Positions 49,033 through 57,542 of a stretch of DNA of 64,000 bases are shown here, piece after piece. The position numbers and the translations under genes are program-made. Position 1 is the first letter of the stretch. Every line of letters begins with the position of its first letter. The stretch comes from Hydrogenophaga sp. IBVHS2 (GTDB lineage Bacteria; Pseudomonadota; Gammaproteobacteria; Burkholderiales; Burkholderiaceae_C). The stretch lies in assembly GCF_002127215.1 (NCBI RefSeq), contig NZ_NFUT01000001.1, positions 372,001-436,000 on the forward strand, written 5' to 3'. The notes below the pieces were generated by a model. It did not search any database. It saw only the letters and a program-made list of their open reading frames with translations, and was not told the DNA's origin.

Positions 49033-50361
49033 TCAGGTGACGGCGTGGCGACGGGCGAAGCGCGGCTCGCGCCATTCCCCGCTCTCCAGCACCTGGTGCA
49101 GGTGCTCCACCGACTGCCACACGTCTTCGAAGCGCAGGTACAGCGGCGTGAAGCCGAAGCGCAGGATGTCGGGGTGGGCGCCGCCGTCGCCGGCGCGGAA
49201 ATCGCCGATCACGCCGCGCGCGATCAGGGCCTGCACGATGGCGTAGGCCGCATGGCCTTCATCGGCCGCGTCGGTCCGGCGCACCAGGCTCACCTGCGAG
49301 CCGCGCGCCGACTCCTCGTTCGGCGTGACGCACTCCAGCCCGTGCCGACCGCAACGCGCCTGCACCAGCTGGCGGAACAGGTCGGTGAGCGCGAGCGACT
49401 TGCGGCGCAGCGCGGCCATGCCGCCGTGGCCCTCGGCCGCCAGCACCGTGTCCACGCCGCATTCCAGCGCGGCCAGGCTGATCATGGGTTGCGAGCCGCA
49501 CTGGTAGCGTCCGATGCCAGGGGCGGGCTGGTAGTCGGGCGTGAAGGCGAACGGGGCGGCATGGCCCCACCAGCCGGCCAGGGGTTGCCAGAAACGGTCG
49601 GCATGGCGCGGGTTCAACCACACGAAGGCCGGCGCGCCGGGCCCGCCATTGAGGTACTTGTAGCCGCAGCCCACGGCAAAGTCGGCGTCCGAACCGGTGA
49701 GGTCGACCGGTACGGCGCCGGCGCTGTGGGCCAGATCCCATACCGTGAGCACACCGGCCGCATGGGCCGCTGCCGTGACGGCGGCCATGTCGTGCATGGC
49801 GCCGGTGCGGTAGTTCACATGGGTGAGCATCAGGATGGCGGCCTTGGGGTCCTGCAGGGCCGCAGGGATGCCGGCCGCGTCGTCCACCAGCACCAGCTCC
49901 CAGCCCTTGTCCTTGCACAGCGCTTCGGCGATGTAGAGGTCGGTCGGGAAATTGCTGCGCTCGCTCACGATGCGCCAGCGGCCCGGTGCATCCTGCGCGC
50001 TTTGCCGCAGGGCGGCGCTGAGCACCTTGAACAGGTTGACCGAGGTGCTGTCGGTGGCCACGGTGGTGCCGGGTGCGGCGCCGATGAGCCGACCGATCTT
50101 GTCGCCCACGCGGCGCGGTGCCTCGAACCAGCCGGCCTTGTTCCAGCTCTGGATCAGGTCCTGGCCCCATTCCTGCTCCACCACCCGGGCCACGCGGGCG
50201 GGTACGGAAGCCGGCATGGCACCCAGCGAATTGCCGTCGAGGTAGATGGTGCCCTCGGGCACGACGAAGAGATCGCGCAGGTCGCGCAGCGGGTCCTGCG
50301 CGTCGAGCGCGCGGCAGTCCTGCAGGGTGGTGGCCAGATCGGTGTCGAGGGTGGTGGTCAT
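49033..50361 (-). CDS. kynU: Kynureninase
   Basis: KynU is a PLP enzyme that cleaves kynurenine to anthranilate and alanine. The 442-residue protein has the conserved [12 protein letters not shown] and the [23 protein letters not shown] segment, the PLP lysine in [16 protein letters not shown], and the [16 protein letters not shown] motif. The ATG at 50361 overlaps the kynB stop; the longer frame upstream lies inside kynB. The C-terminal 15 residues are variable. Confidence 0.95.
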   Translation of the reverse strand: MTTTLDTDLATTLQDCRALDAQDPLRDLRDLFVVPEGTIYLDGNSLGAMPASVPARVARVVEQEWGQDLIQSWNKAGWFEAPRRVGDKIGRLIGAAPGTTVATDSTSVNLFKVLSAALRQSAQDAPGRWRIVSERSNFPTDLYIAEALCKDKGWELVLVDDAAGIPAALQDPKAAILMLTHVNYRTGAMHDMAAVTAAAHAAGVLTVWDLAHSAGAVPVDLTGSDADFAVGCGYKYLNGGPGAPAFVWLNPRHADRFWQPLAGWWGHAAPFAFTPDYQPAPGIGRYQCGSQPMISLAALECGVDTVLAAEGHGGMAALRRKSLALTDLFRQLVQARCGRHGLECVTPNEESARGSQVSLVRRTDAADEGHAAYAIVQALIARGVIGDFRAGDGGAHPDILRFGFTPLYLRFEDVWQSVEHLHQVLESGEWREPRFARRHAVT

Positions 50362-50987
50362 GTCAGGTCTCGCAGCACCGCGCGCACCGGGGAGGCGTCG
50401 GCGGTGGTCAGTTTCAGGGGCAGGGCAATCAGCTCGTAGTCGCCTTCGGGCACGTCGTCGAGCAGCAGGTTCTCCAGCACGCGCAGGCCGTGGCGGCGCA
50501 CCGCCTGGTGGCTGGGCAGGGTCTTGCTGTCGGCCGGGTCCAGGCTGGCGCTGTCGGTGCCGACCAGCCGCACGCCGTGGGCCGCCAGCAGCTCGATGGT
50601 GGCCGGGTCGAAGGCGGGCAGCGCGGCATCGAAGCGGTCCTGGGGCATCTGCCGGTACATGCGCACCAGCACGCGGGGCGGCAGGTCGGACAGCGCGTGC
50701 GCGATGTGCTGCGGCTGCATCAGTGGCCCGACGCCGATGGCATGCACCACGCGGCAGGGGCCGAGGAAGGGCGCCAGATCGACCGCGCCGATGGCCTGGC
50801 CGGCCGGGTCGTAGTGCAGCGGTGCATCGGCATGCGCCCCGGTGTGGGGCGACAGCGTGAGGCTGCCCACGTTCACCGGGCAACCCGGCGCGATGGTGGC
50901 GACCCAGTGCTGGGCATAGGCCGTGTCACCCGGAAAGACGGGCGAGCCGGCATGCAGAGGAGGCGAAATGTCCCGGAGCGTTTTCAT
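50358..50987 (-). CDS. kynB: Kynurenine formamidase
   Basis: KynB hydrolyses N-formylkynurenine to kynurenine. The 209-residue cyclase-family metalloenzyme has DISPPLHAGSPVFPGD at the N-terminus, the metal-binding HTGAHADAPLHYDP, and DSASLDPADSKTLPSHQ. It is first in kynB-kynU-kynA, in the order of the two later steps and then the first. The stop overlaps the kynU start. No regulator of the kynR type is seen in the window. Confidence 0.94.
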   Translation of the reverse strand: MKTLRDISPPLHAGSPVFPGDTAYAQHWVATIAPGCPVNVGSLTLSPHTGAHADAPLHYDPAGQAIGAVDLAPFLGPCRVVHAIGVGPLMQPQHIAHALSDLPPRVLVRMYRQMPQDRFDAALPAFDPATIELLAAHGVRLVGTDSASLDPADSKTLPSHQAVRRHGLRVLENLLLDDVPEGDYELIALPLKLTTADASPVRAVLRDLT

Positions 50988-51049
50988 GGAGCCGGGACGG
51001 TAGCACCGGCACAAAACGCGTGGTGTCGGTTATTTCCAACGACGGTGCA

Positions 51050-51970
51050 TCAGGGGTGCCGCACCACCAGCACCTTGAGTGCCCGATCGGACGAGGCATC
51101 GGCAAAGGCCGGCGGATTGGGCAGGCGGCCCTCCACGACCAGGTCCGGGGCCTGCTCGGCCAGGGCTTCACGCAGGAAGGACTCGGGCATTTCCGGCGCG
51201 TTCAGGCAGATCAGCGCATGCCCTCCGGGCAGCAGCAGGTCGGGCAGGCGGCGCAGCAGGCGCGGGTAGTCCTTGGCGGCCACGAAGCTGCCCTTCTGGT
51301 AGCTGGGCGGGTCGACGATGACCAGCCCGTACGGCCCCAGCCGGTTGACCTTGCCCCAGGAGGTGAACAGGTCATGCCCCAGAAAGCGGGCCCCGGCCGT
51401 GATGCCGTTGATCTGGTGGTTGAGCTGCCCGGTGGCCAGCGCACCGTGGGCCATGTCGAGATTGACCACTTCCTTCGCACCGGCCTGCAGCGCCACCACC
51501 GAGAACGCGCAGGTGTAGGCGAACAGGTTGAGCACCTTGCGGCCGGCGGCGTGCGCGCGCACCCAGCGCCGGCCCTCGGCCATGTCCAGGAACAGGCCGT
51601 GGTTCTGGCCACGCAGCAGGTGCACCCGGTAGTGCGTGCCGTCTTCGGTCACGTCGTGCGCCTCGGGCACCTGGCCGGTCATCACGGTGGTCAGCGGCCG
51701 GCTGGTGGGGCCGTCGGGCTGGCGGCGCTGGAACACCCAGTTCAGCGGCTGCCCGGGATGAACCTCGGCTTGCCGGGCGGCCAGCGCCTCGCCGATGCGG
51801 CGGGCGTCTTCGTCGCTGGCTTCGCCGAAGCGGGTGACCAGCCAGACCGGCGCATACCAGTCGAGGGCCCAGTCGGTGGCGTCCGGGTGCAGGCCACCGC
51901 GGCCGTGGAACAGGCGCCGGGCGTCGGTGCCCGGCGTGGCGCGGGCGATGGCATCGAGCAGGGATTGCAT
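51050..51970 (-). CDS. Class I SAM-dependent methyltransferase, RlmI-like
   Basis: This 306-residue protein has a SAM-binding motif I NLFAYTCAFSVVALQAGAKEVVNLD and the catalytic-type motif VIVDPPSYQKGSF. An N-terminal substrate-binding part (SLLDAIARATPGTDARRLFHGRGG) precedes them. The layout resembles RlmI/RlmK-type rRNA methyltransferases, but the target is not certain. The gene ends 62 bp before kynB on the same strand and starts 10 bp after the first YkgJ-type gene, so it may be cotranscribed with that pair. Confidence 0.8.
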   Translation of the reverse strand: MQSLLDAIARATPGTDARRLFHGRGGLHPDATDWALDWYAPVWLVTRFGEASDEDARRIGEALAARQAEVHPGQPLNWVFQRRQPDGPTSRPLTTVMTGQVPEAHDVTEDGTHYRVHLLRGQNHGLFLDMAEGRRWVRAHAAGRKVLNLFAYTCAFSVVALQAGAKEVVNLDMAHGALATGQLNHQINGITAGARFLGHDLFTSWGKVNRLGPYGLVIVDPPSYQKGSFVAAKDYPRLLRRLPDLLLPGGHALICLNAPEMPESFLREALAEQAPDLVVEGRLPNPPAFADASSDRALKVLVVRHP

Positions 51971-51980
51971 GCGCAGCCGA

Positions 51981-52319
51981 TCAGTCGCCCAGCCATTCGC
52001 CCAGCGGCGGCAGGCCGTGGCGCACGCGGGCCTTGTTGCAGCCGTAGCTGCCTTCCTGCAGTTCGGCACAGGGCGAGGGGCGCAGCGGGTAGATGCGGCA
52101 ATGGGCGCGCTCGCCCAGTCTGCCTTCCAGCGCGGTGCAGCGGATCGGCACCGCACCGGTGCCCTGCATGCGGCATCGGATGCCGCCGGCCGGTTCGGTC
52201 AGCCCGTCCGGCACGCTCCCGCCGGCCGAGGCGAGTTCGTACACCGCGAACTCCACCCGGTAGCTGTGGCAGCAGGCGCCACAGGTGGTGCAGGCCGAGC
52301 CTTCGTGGGGGGTGGACAT
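51981..52319 (-). CDS. YkgJ-family cysteine-cluster protein
   Basis: This 112-residue protein has the YkgJ-type cysteine pattern: CTTCGACCHSY near residue 10, a central Cys (RCRMQG, IRCTALEGRLG), HCRIYPLRPSPCAE, and a final Cys (GSYGCNKARVRHGL). Such proteins bind a zinc or iron-sulfur centre; the function is unknown. It is adjacent to a paralogous gene (52325) with the same CTTCGACC start, so this is a tandem duplicate pair. The ATG at 52319 directly precedes the first cysteine group. Confidence 0.8.
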   Translation of the reverse strand: MSTPHEGSACTTCGACCHSYRVEFAVYELASAGGSVPDGLTEPAGGIRCRMQGTGAVPIRCTALEGRLGERAHCRIYPLRPSPCAELQEGSYGCNKARVRHGLPPLGEWLGD

Positions 52320-52324
52320 GACCT

Positions 52325-52633
52325 TCAGGTCTCCAGCGCCGGCAGCCCATGGCGCTGGCGGGCCCGGTGGCAGGCATCGCTGCCTTCCTCGAACTCGCGG
52401 CACGGACTGGGCCGCCACTCGTAGATGCCGCAGGTGGCCCGCTCGCCCACACGGCCGTACAGGGCGGCGCAGCGAGGCGGGCTGTGGTCGGTGCCGCGCA
52501 GTCGCGCGGTGTGGTCGGTCAGGGGCAGCCACAGCCCGTCGGGGACCGGGCCGCCCTGTTCCTCGGTTTCTTCCACCGAGAAATCCACGCGGAAGCTGGC
52601 GCAGCAGGCGCCGCAGGTGGTGCAGGCCGACAT
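52325..52633 (-). CDS. YkgJ-family cysteine-cluster protein, second copy
   Basis: This 102-residue paralogue of the preceding protein begins MSACTTCGACCASFRVDF, has a glycine-poor middle with a Cys-containing RCAALYGRVGERATCGIYEWRPSPC segment, and ends in DACHRARQRHGLPALE. It aligns with its neighbour over its whole length, including the shared GER-C-IY and RPSPC blocks. It lies 5 bp from the first copy. Function is unknown. Confidence 0.8.
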   Translation of the reverse strand: MSACTTCGACCASFRVDFSVEETEEQGGPVPDGLWLPLTDHTARLRGTDHSPPRCAALYGRVGERATCGIYEWRPSPCREFEEGSDACHRARQRHGLPALET

Positions 52634-52652
52634 GGCAGCGCAGGACGGCCGC

Positions 52653-53606
52653 TTACAGACGGCCCAGCAGCAGGTACTCCATGAGCGCCTTCTGCACATG
52701 CATGCGGTTCTCGGCCTCGTCCCAGACCACGCTCTGCGGTCCGTCGATGACCTCGGCGGTCACTTCCTCGCCCCGGTGGGCCGGCAGGCAGTGCATGAAC
52801 AGCGCATCGGGTCGGGCGCGGCGCATCATGTCCTCGTCGACGCACCACTGGGCGAAGGCGGCACGGCGCACCTCGTTCTCGGCCTCGAAGCCCATGCTGG
52901 TCCAGACATCGGTGGTCACCAGATCGGCCCCTGCGCAGGCCTCGCGCGGGTCCTTGAAGGTCTTGAAGCAGTCGGTGCGGGTGATGCCGGCCAGGGTCGG
53001 GTCCACTTCGTAGCCGCTGGGCGTGCTCACATGCACCGTGAAGCCCAGCAGCTCGGCCGCCTGCAGCCAGGTGTTGGCCATGTTGTTGCCGTCGCCCACC
53101 CAGGCCACCACCTTGCCCCGGATGGCGTCCAGCGGATCGCCGCTGGGGGCAGGGCGGTATTCGACCAGGGTGAACAGGTCGGCCAGGATCTGGCAGGGGT
53201 GGAATTCGTTGGTCAGGCCGTTGATGACCGGGACCCGCGAATGGGCGGCAAAACGCTCGATCTTGGTCTGCTCGAAGGTGCGGATCATCACCAGGTCGAC
53301 CATGCGGCTGATCACCTTGGCGCTGTCCTCGATGGGTTCGGCCCGGCCGAGCTGGCTGTCGCCGGTGGTCAGGTGCACCACCGAGCCGCCGAGCTGGTAC
53401 ATGCCGGCCTCGAAGCTGACCCGGGTGCGGGTGCTGGCCTTCTCGAAGATCATGGCCAGCGTGCGGTCGGGATCGGCAAAGGGGTGGTGCTTCTCGAAGG
53501 CCTTGAACTTGCCCTTGATGAAGGCTGCGCGCCGCAGCAGGTAGGCGTACTCGTCGGCGGACAGGTCCTTGAACTGCAGGTAATGGCGGATCGTCATGGG
53601 GTTCAT
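52653..53606 (-). CDS. argF: Ornithine carbamoyltransferase
   Basis: ArgF joins ornithine and carbamoyl phosphate to make citrulline in arginine synthesis. The 317-residue protein has the carbamoyl phosphate-binding KASTRTRVSFE, the NGLTNEFHPCQILADL segment with the HPCQ motif, and the HCLPAHRGEE active-site block. The start at 53606 overlaps the argD stop (ATGA); an ATG three codons later is the alternative, giving MTIRHYLQF. Confidence 0.96.
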   Translation of the reverse strand: MNPMTIRHYLQFKDLSADEYAYLLRRAAFIKGKFKAFEKHHPFADPDRTLAMIFEKASTRTRVSFEAGMYQLGGSVVHLTTGDSQLGRAEPIEDSAKVISRMVDLVMIRTFEQTKIERFAAHSRVPVINGLTNEFHPCQILADLFTLVEYRPAPSGDPLDAIRGKVVAWVGDGNNMANTWLQAAELLGFTVHVSTPSGYEVDPTLAGITRTDCFKTFKDPREACAGADLVTTDVWTSMGFEAENEVRRAAFAQWCVDEDMMRRARPDALFMHCLPAHRGEEVTAEVIDGPQSVVWDEAENRMHVQKALMEYLLLGRL

Positions 53607-54808
53607 TCGGCAAGGAAGGCGTGCACGATGGGCAGCAGGATGGAAACCACTTCGTCGGCCTCGGCGGTGGTGATGGTCAGCGGCGGCACCAGGCGGATCA
53701 CGCTGTCGGCGGTCACGCTGAGCAGCAGGCCGGCGTCGGCTGCGCGCTGGGTGATGACCCCGCAGGGGCGGTCGAGCTCGATGCCGATCATCAGGCCCTG
53801 CCCGCGGATCTCGCGCACGCCGGGGCGGCCGCCCAGGCCCTTTTCCAGTGCCGCACGCAGGTGGGCACCCACGCGCTCCACATGGGCCAGCAGGCCGTCT
53901 TCCTCGATGATGCGGATGGTCTCCACGCCGGCCCGCATGGCCAGCGGGTTGCCGCCGAAGGTGGTGCCGTGGTTGCCCGGCTGGAAAATGTTCGCGGCCT
54001 TCGGGCCGGCCACCACCGCGCCCACGGGCACGCCCGAGCCCAGGCCCTTGGCCAGCGGCATCACGTCCGGCTGGATGCCGGCCCACTGGTGGGCGAACCA
54101 CTTGCCGGTGCGACCCATGCCGCACTGCACCTCGTCGATCATGAGCAGCCAGTCGCGCTGGTCGCACAGGGCCCGCACATCCTGCAGGTACTGGGCGCGC
54201 ATCGGGTTCACACCGCCTTCGCCCTGGATGGTCTCGAAGAACACCGCCACCACGTTGGGGTTGTTCTCGGTGGCCTTCTTGAGCGCCTCGATGTCGTTGG
54301 CCGGCACCCGCACGAAGCCTTCCACCAGCGGGCCGAAGCCGGCCTGCACCTTGGGGTTGCCGGTGGCCGACAGGGTGGCGATCGAGCGGCCGTGGAAGGC
54401 CTTCTCGTACACCACGATTTCCGGCCGTTCGATCCCCTTGTCATGGCCGAACTTGCGCGCCAGCTTCAGCGCCGCCTCGTTGGCTTCCAGGCCGGTGCTG
54501 CAGAAGAACACATTGGTCATGCCCGAGCGCTCCACCAGCATCTGCGCCAGGCGTTCCTGGTCGGGCACGTGGTAGTAGTTGCAGCAGTGGATCATCTTCG
54601 CCACCTGGTCCTGCAGCGCCGGCACCAGCTTGGGGTGGGCATGGCCCAGGGTGTTGACCGCGATGCCGGCCAGCGCGTCCAGGTACGACTTGCCGTTCAC
54701 ATCCCACACGCGGCAGCCCTGACCGTGCGACAGCGCGATCGGCAGGCGGCCGTAGGTGTTCATCACATGGGGCGAGGCGGCAGCGATGGTGGGCAGGGCG
54801 GCATTCAT
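53603..54808 (-). CDS. argD: Acetylornithine aminotransferase
   Basis: ArgD is a PLP enzyme that makes N-acetylornithine in arginine synthesis and may also act in lysine synthesis. The 401-residue protein has the class III aminotransferase features: GKSYLDALAGIAVNTLGHAHP, VFFCSTGLEANEAALKLAR, the MPLAKGLGSG motif with the PLP lysine, and TFGGNPLAM. The ATG at 54808 follows GGAGAA and precedes the conserved N-terminus. argD-argF order is common in Burkholderiales. Confidence 0.95.
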   Translation of the reverse strand: MNAALPTIAAASPHVMNTYGRLPIALSHGQGCRVWDVNGKSYLDALAGIAVNTLGHAHPKLVPALQDQVAKMIHCCNYYHVPDQERLAQMLVERSGMTNVFFCSTGLEANEAALKLARKFGHDKGIERPEIVVYEKAFHGRSIATLSATGNPKVQAGFGPLVEGFVRVPANDIEALKKATENNPNVVAVFFETIQGEGGVNPMRAQYLQDVRALCDQRDWLLMIDEVQCGMGRTGKWFAHQWAGIQPDVMPLAKGLGSGVPVGAVVAGPKAANIFQPGNHGTTFGGNPLAMRAGVETIRIIEEDGLLAHVERVGAHLRAALEKGLGGRPGVREIRGQGLMIGIELDRPCGVITQRAADAGLLLSVTADSVIRLVPPLTITTAEADEVVSILLPIVHAFLAE

Positions 54809-54904
54809 GCGGTTCTCCGGAAGGCAAGGGGGCAAGCGGCCCACGGGTGCCAGAAAAAGAAGCGGCCCAACGCCCGGCGGTGCGGGTTGAGCCGTCGAAC
54901 GCGG

Positions 54905-54910
54905 ATTTTA
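54905..54910 (-). promoter_or_regulatory. Possible -10 box of the argD promoter
   Basis: A TAAAAT hexamer on the minus strand lies about 97 bp ahead of argD, in the 294-bp divergent gap with the DUF3579 gene. No clear -35 box or ArgR box was seen. Apart from this and the palindrome at 55002, no other feature was recognised in the gap. Confidence 0.25.
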
Positions 54911-55001
54911 GAGGCAGCCCTCGACCGGTTCGATGACGATGCCGCATCGGCCTGATGCGCCCGGACCATCGACCCCGGTCCGGGTTATCCCGGGGTTCAG
55001 G

Positions 55002-55019
55002 TCTTATATAAGATAGAAT
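55002..55019 (+). promoter_or_regulatory. Second GntR-type palindrome with abutting -10 box
   Basis: The perfect palindrome TCTTATATAAGA (55002-55013) is identical to the one in the gntR promoter and is followed directly by TAGAAT (55014-55019), just as TATGAT follows it there. This indicates a promoter for the DUF3579 gene, whose ATG is about 84 bp away, under the same regulator. The -35 region is poor. Confidence 0.6.
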
Positions 55020-55102
55020 ACCCCCGCCTGAACCGGACCGGGTGATCCCCGGCCGTCGGCACCACCCCCTTCCCAGGCCCTCCACCCGAAGGCTGCGTCC
55101 GA

Positions 55103-55411
55103 ATGGCCACACCGACTGCCAAGCAAGTGTTCATCCAGGGCATCACCCGCGATGGCCGCACCTTCCGCCCCAGCGACTGGGCCGAGCGGCTGGCCGGGGT
55201 GATGAGCAGCTTCCGCCCTGGCGGGGCGCAGCCCGGCAGCCACCTGAGCTATTCCCCCTGGTGCGTGCCCAACACCATCAACGGCATCAAGTGCGTGGTG
55301 GTGCACAGCGACCTGCGCGAGGCCGAGCCCATGGCCTGGGACTTCTGCATGAACTTCGCCCGCGACAACGACCTGCAGGTGGTCGAGGGTTGCCTCATCC
55401 CCGACCGCTGA
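55103..55411 (+). CDS. DUF3579 protein
   Basis: This 102-residue protein matches the DUF3579 family, which is largely confined to beta- and related proteobacteria: FIQGITRDGRTFRPSDWAERLAGVMSSF near the N-terminus and DFCMNFARDNDLQVVEGCLIPDR at the end. The function is unknown. It has no signal peptide or membrane segment. Its upstream region contains the palindrome shared with gntR, suggesting control by the TCA-cycle regulator. A bidirectional terminator separates it from rpsT. Confidence 0.85.
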   Translation: MATPTAKQVFIQGITRDGRTFRPSDWAERLAGVMSSFRPGGAQPGSHLSYSPWCVPNTINGIKCVVVHSDLREAEPMAWDFCMNFARDNDLQVVEGCLIPDR

Positions 55412-55436
55412 CCCGCATCCGGCATCGTTCAGGCAA

Positions 55437-55471
55437 CAAAAAAGCCGTCTTGCGACGGCTTTCTGCTTTTT
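55437..55471. terminator. Bidirectional terminator between DUF3579 and rpsT
   Basis: AAAGCCGTC and GACGGCTTT pair around a TTGC loop, with an A-run on the left and TTTCTGCTTTTTT on the right. It can terminate the plus-strand DUF3579 gene and the convergent rpsT gene. Confidence 0.85.
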
Positions 55472-55531
55472 TGCTGGCAGCGCACCCGGTTCAAACGGCG
55501 GGCCCTGGGGCCCGGGCTGCTGGGGGGCAGG

Positions 55532-55831
55532 TCAGGCGGCGGCGGTGGCCAGTGCCTTGACCTTGGCAGACAGGCGGCTCTTGTCGCGAGCGGCCTTGTT
55601 CTTGTGGAAGATGCCCTTGTCGGCAATGGTGTCCACCACGGCCTGCATCTTGGCGAACAGTTCGGTCGCCTTGGACTTGTCGCCGCTCAGAACGGCTTTT
55701 TCGACGTTCTTGACAGCGGTGCGGTATTTGGAACGCAGCGAGGAGTTCGCGGCGTTGAGCTTGACGTCCTGGCGGGCGCGCTTGCGACCGGATGCCAGGC
55801 GGGGGTTCTTTTTCTTCGGCTTGGTGGCCAT
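55532..55831 (-). CDS. rpsT: 30S ribosomal protein S20
   Basis: S20 is a small 16S rRNA-binding protein of the 30S subunit. The 99-residue, lysine- and arginine-rich sequence has the family N-terminus ([38 protein letters not shown]) and the [20 protein letters not shown] block. The C-terminus is slightly longer than in E. coli. The gene is monocistronic and divergent from murJ. Confidence 0.96.
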   Translation of the reverse strand: MATKPKKKNPRLASGRKRARQDVKLNAANSSLRSKYRTAVKNVEKAVLSGDKSKATELFAKMQAVVDTIADKGIFHKNKAARDKSRLSAKVKALATAAA

Positions 55832-55876
55832 GGTGAGTTCCTTGTGTGTTTGTGGATGTTGCCAGCAAAGCCCGCG

Positions 55877-55882
55877 ATTATA
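55877..55882 (-). promoter_or_regulatory. -10 box of the rpsT promoter
   Basis: A perfect TATAAT on the minus strand lies 46 bp ahead of rpsT, as expected for a strong ribosomal-protein promoter. The -35 region is poor, so confidence is moderate. Confidence 0.6.
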
Positions 55883-55946
55883 GCCCTGCGGCCCGTCAGC
55901 GCCATCCCGGCCGGGCGTCGGCGGGTGGCATCGTTACACTGCCCCG

Positions 55947-57512
55947 GTGTCGCTCTTCAAGTCCGCCTCCGTCGTTTCCCTGCTCACGCTGGCCTCGCGC
56001 ATCACCGGTCTGGTGCGCGAACTGCTCATGGCGGCGACCTTCGGGGCCAGCGCCCTGACCGATGCCTTCAACGTCGCCTTCCGCATTCCCAACCTGCTGC
56101 GCCGGCTGTTTGCCGAGGGTGCCTTCAGCCAGGCCTTCGTGCCGGTGCTGGCCGCCGCCCGCGAGCAGGACGGCGACGATGCCACCCGGTTGATGATCGG
56201 TCAGATCGCCACCGTGCTGGCCTGGGCCCTGACGCTGACCTGCATCGTGGGCGTGCTGGCCGCACCGGTGCTGGTGTACGCCATGGCCGCCGGCCTGAAG
56301 CAGTCGCCCGAGGGTTTCGAGGCCGCGGTGCTCATGACCCGCTGGATGTTCCCCTACATCGCCTTCATGTCCTTCGTGGCGCTGGCGGCCGGCATCCTGA
56401 ACACCTGGCGACGGTTTGCGGTGCCGGCGGCCACGCCGGTGCTGCTCAACGTGGCCATGATCGGCGCTGCGCTGTGGGGCGCACCGTGGTTCGCCTCCCT
56501 GGGGATCGAGCCCATCCTGGCCATGGCCGGCGGCGTGCTGGTCGGGGGGTGCCTGCAGCTGGGTGTGCAGATCCCGGCCCTGGCCCGGCTGGGCCTGCTG
56601 CCCCGGGTGGGCCTGTCGCCTGCCGCGCTCAAGGCCGCCTGGAACCACCCCGGCACCCGCCGCGTCACCACGCTGATGCTGCCCGCCCTGCTGGGGGTGA
56701 GCGTGGCCCAGCTGTCATTGCTGATCAACACCCAGATCGCCTCCCACCTGGCGGTCGGCAGCGTGAGCTGGCTGACCTATGCGGACCGCCTGATGGAGTT
56801 CCCGACCGCCATGCTGGGCGTGGCGCTGGGCGTGGTGCTGCTGCCGCAGCTGGCCTCGGCCCAGGCCGCCGGGGATGGCGAGCGCTACAGCCAGCTGCTG
56901 GACTGGGGCCTGCGGCTGGTGGTGCTGCTGGCCGTGCCCTGTGCCGTGGCCCTGCTCACCTTTGCCCAGCCCCTGGTGGCGGTGCTCTATCACTACGGGC
57001 GCTTCGGCGCCGGCGATGTGCAGCAGACCGCCGCCGCGCTCATGGGCTACGGCGCCGGCCTGCTGGGGCTGATCGCCATCAAGGTGCTGGCGCCGGGCTT
57101 CTACGCGCGGCAGGACATCCGGACCCCGGTGAAGATCGCCGTGGGCGTGCTGGTGCTGACCCAGCTGCTCAACATCGCCCTGGTCCCGCTGTTCGACCAC
57201 GCCGGTCTGGCCCTGGCCATCGGCATCGGCGCCATGGTCAATGCGCTGTTCCTGCTGGTGGGTCTGATCCGCCGTGGTGCCTACCGGCCCTCGCCGGGCT
57301 GGCTGAAGTTCTCGCTGCAGGTGCTGGCGGCCAGTGCCTTGCTGGCGGTGCTGCTGATGTGGCTGTCGTCGCGTTTCGTCTGGACCGGCTTCGAAGGGCA
57401 GGCCCTGCAGCGCATCGGCCTGCTGGCGGTGTCGGTGATCGGAGCCGTGGTGGTGTATTTCGGGGCCTTGCTCGCGTCAGGCCTGTCGTTGCGCCAGTTC
57501 GTGCGGAAATGA
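55947..57512 (+). CDS. murJ: Lipid II flippase
   Basis: MurJ (MviN) flips lipid II across the inner membrane in peptidoglycan synthesis. The 521-residue polytopic protein has about 14 hydrophobic segments and the family N-terminus SLFKSASVVSLLTLASRITGLVRELL, then FAEGAFSQAFVPVLA and LPQLASAQAAGDGERYSQLLDWGLR. The likely start is a GTG at 55947. It is divergent from rpsT, the usual position in betaproteobacteria. Confidence 0.95.
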   Translation: MSLFKSASVVSLLTLASRITGLVRELLMAATFGASALTDAFNVAFRIPNLLRRLFAEGAFSQAFVPVLAAAREQDGDDATRLMIGQIATVLAWALTLTCIVGVLAAPVLVYAMAAGLKQSPEGFEAAVLMTRWMFPYIAFMSFVALAAGILNTWRRFAVPAATPVLLNVAMIGAALWGAPWFASLGIEPILAMAGGVLVGGCLQLGVQIPALARLGLLPRVGLSPAALKAAWNHPGTRRVTTLMLPALLGVSVAQLSLLINTQIASHLAVGSVSWLTYADRLMEFPTAMLGVALGVVLLPQLASAQAAGDGERYSQLLDWGLRLVVLLAVPCAVALLTFAQPLVAVLYHYGRFGAGDVQQTAAALMGYGAGLLGLIAIKVLAPGFYARQDIRTPVKIAVGVLVLTQLLNIALVPLFDHAGLALAIGIGAMVNALFLLVGLIRRGAYRPSPGWLKFSLQVLAASALLAVLLMWLSSRFVWTGFEGQALQRIGLLAVSVIGAVVVYFGALLASGLSLRQFVRK

Positions 57513-57542
57513 CGTAACCTGAGGCACCGCCGCACGATTCCC

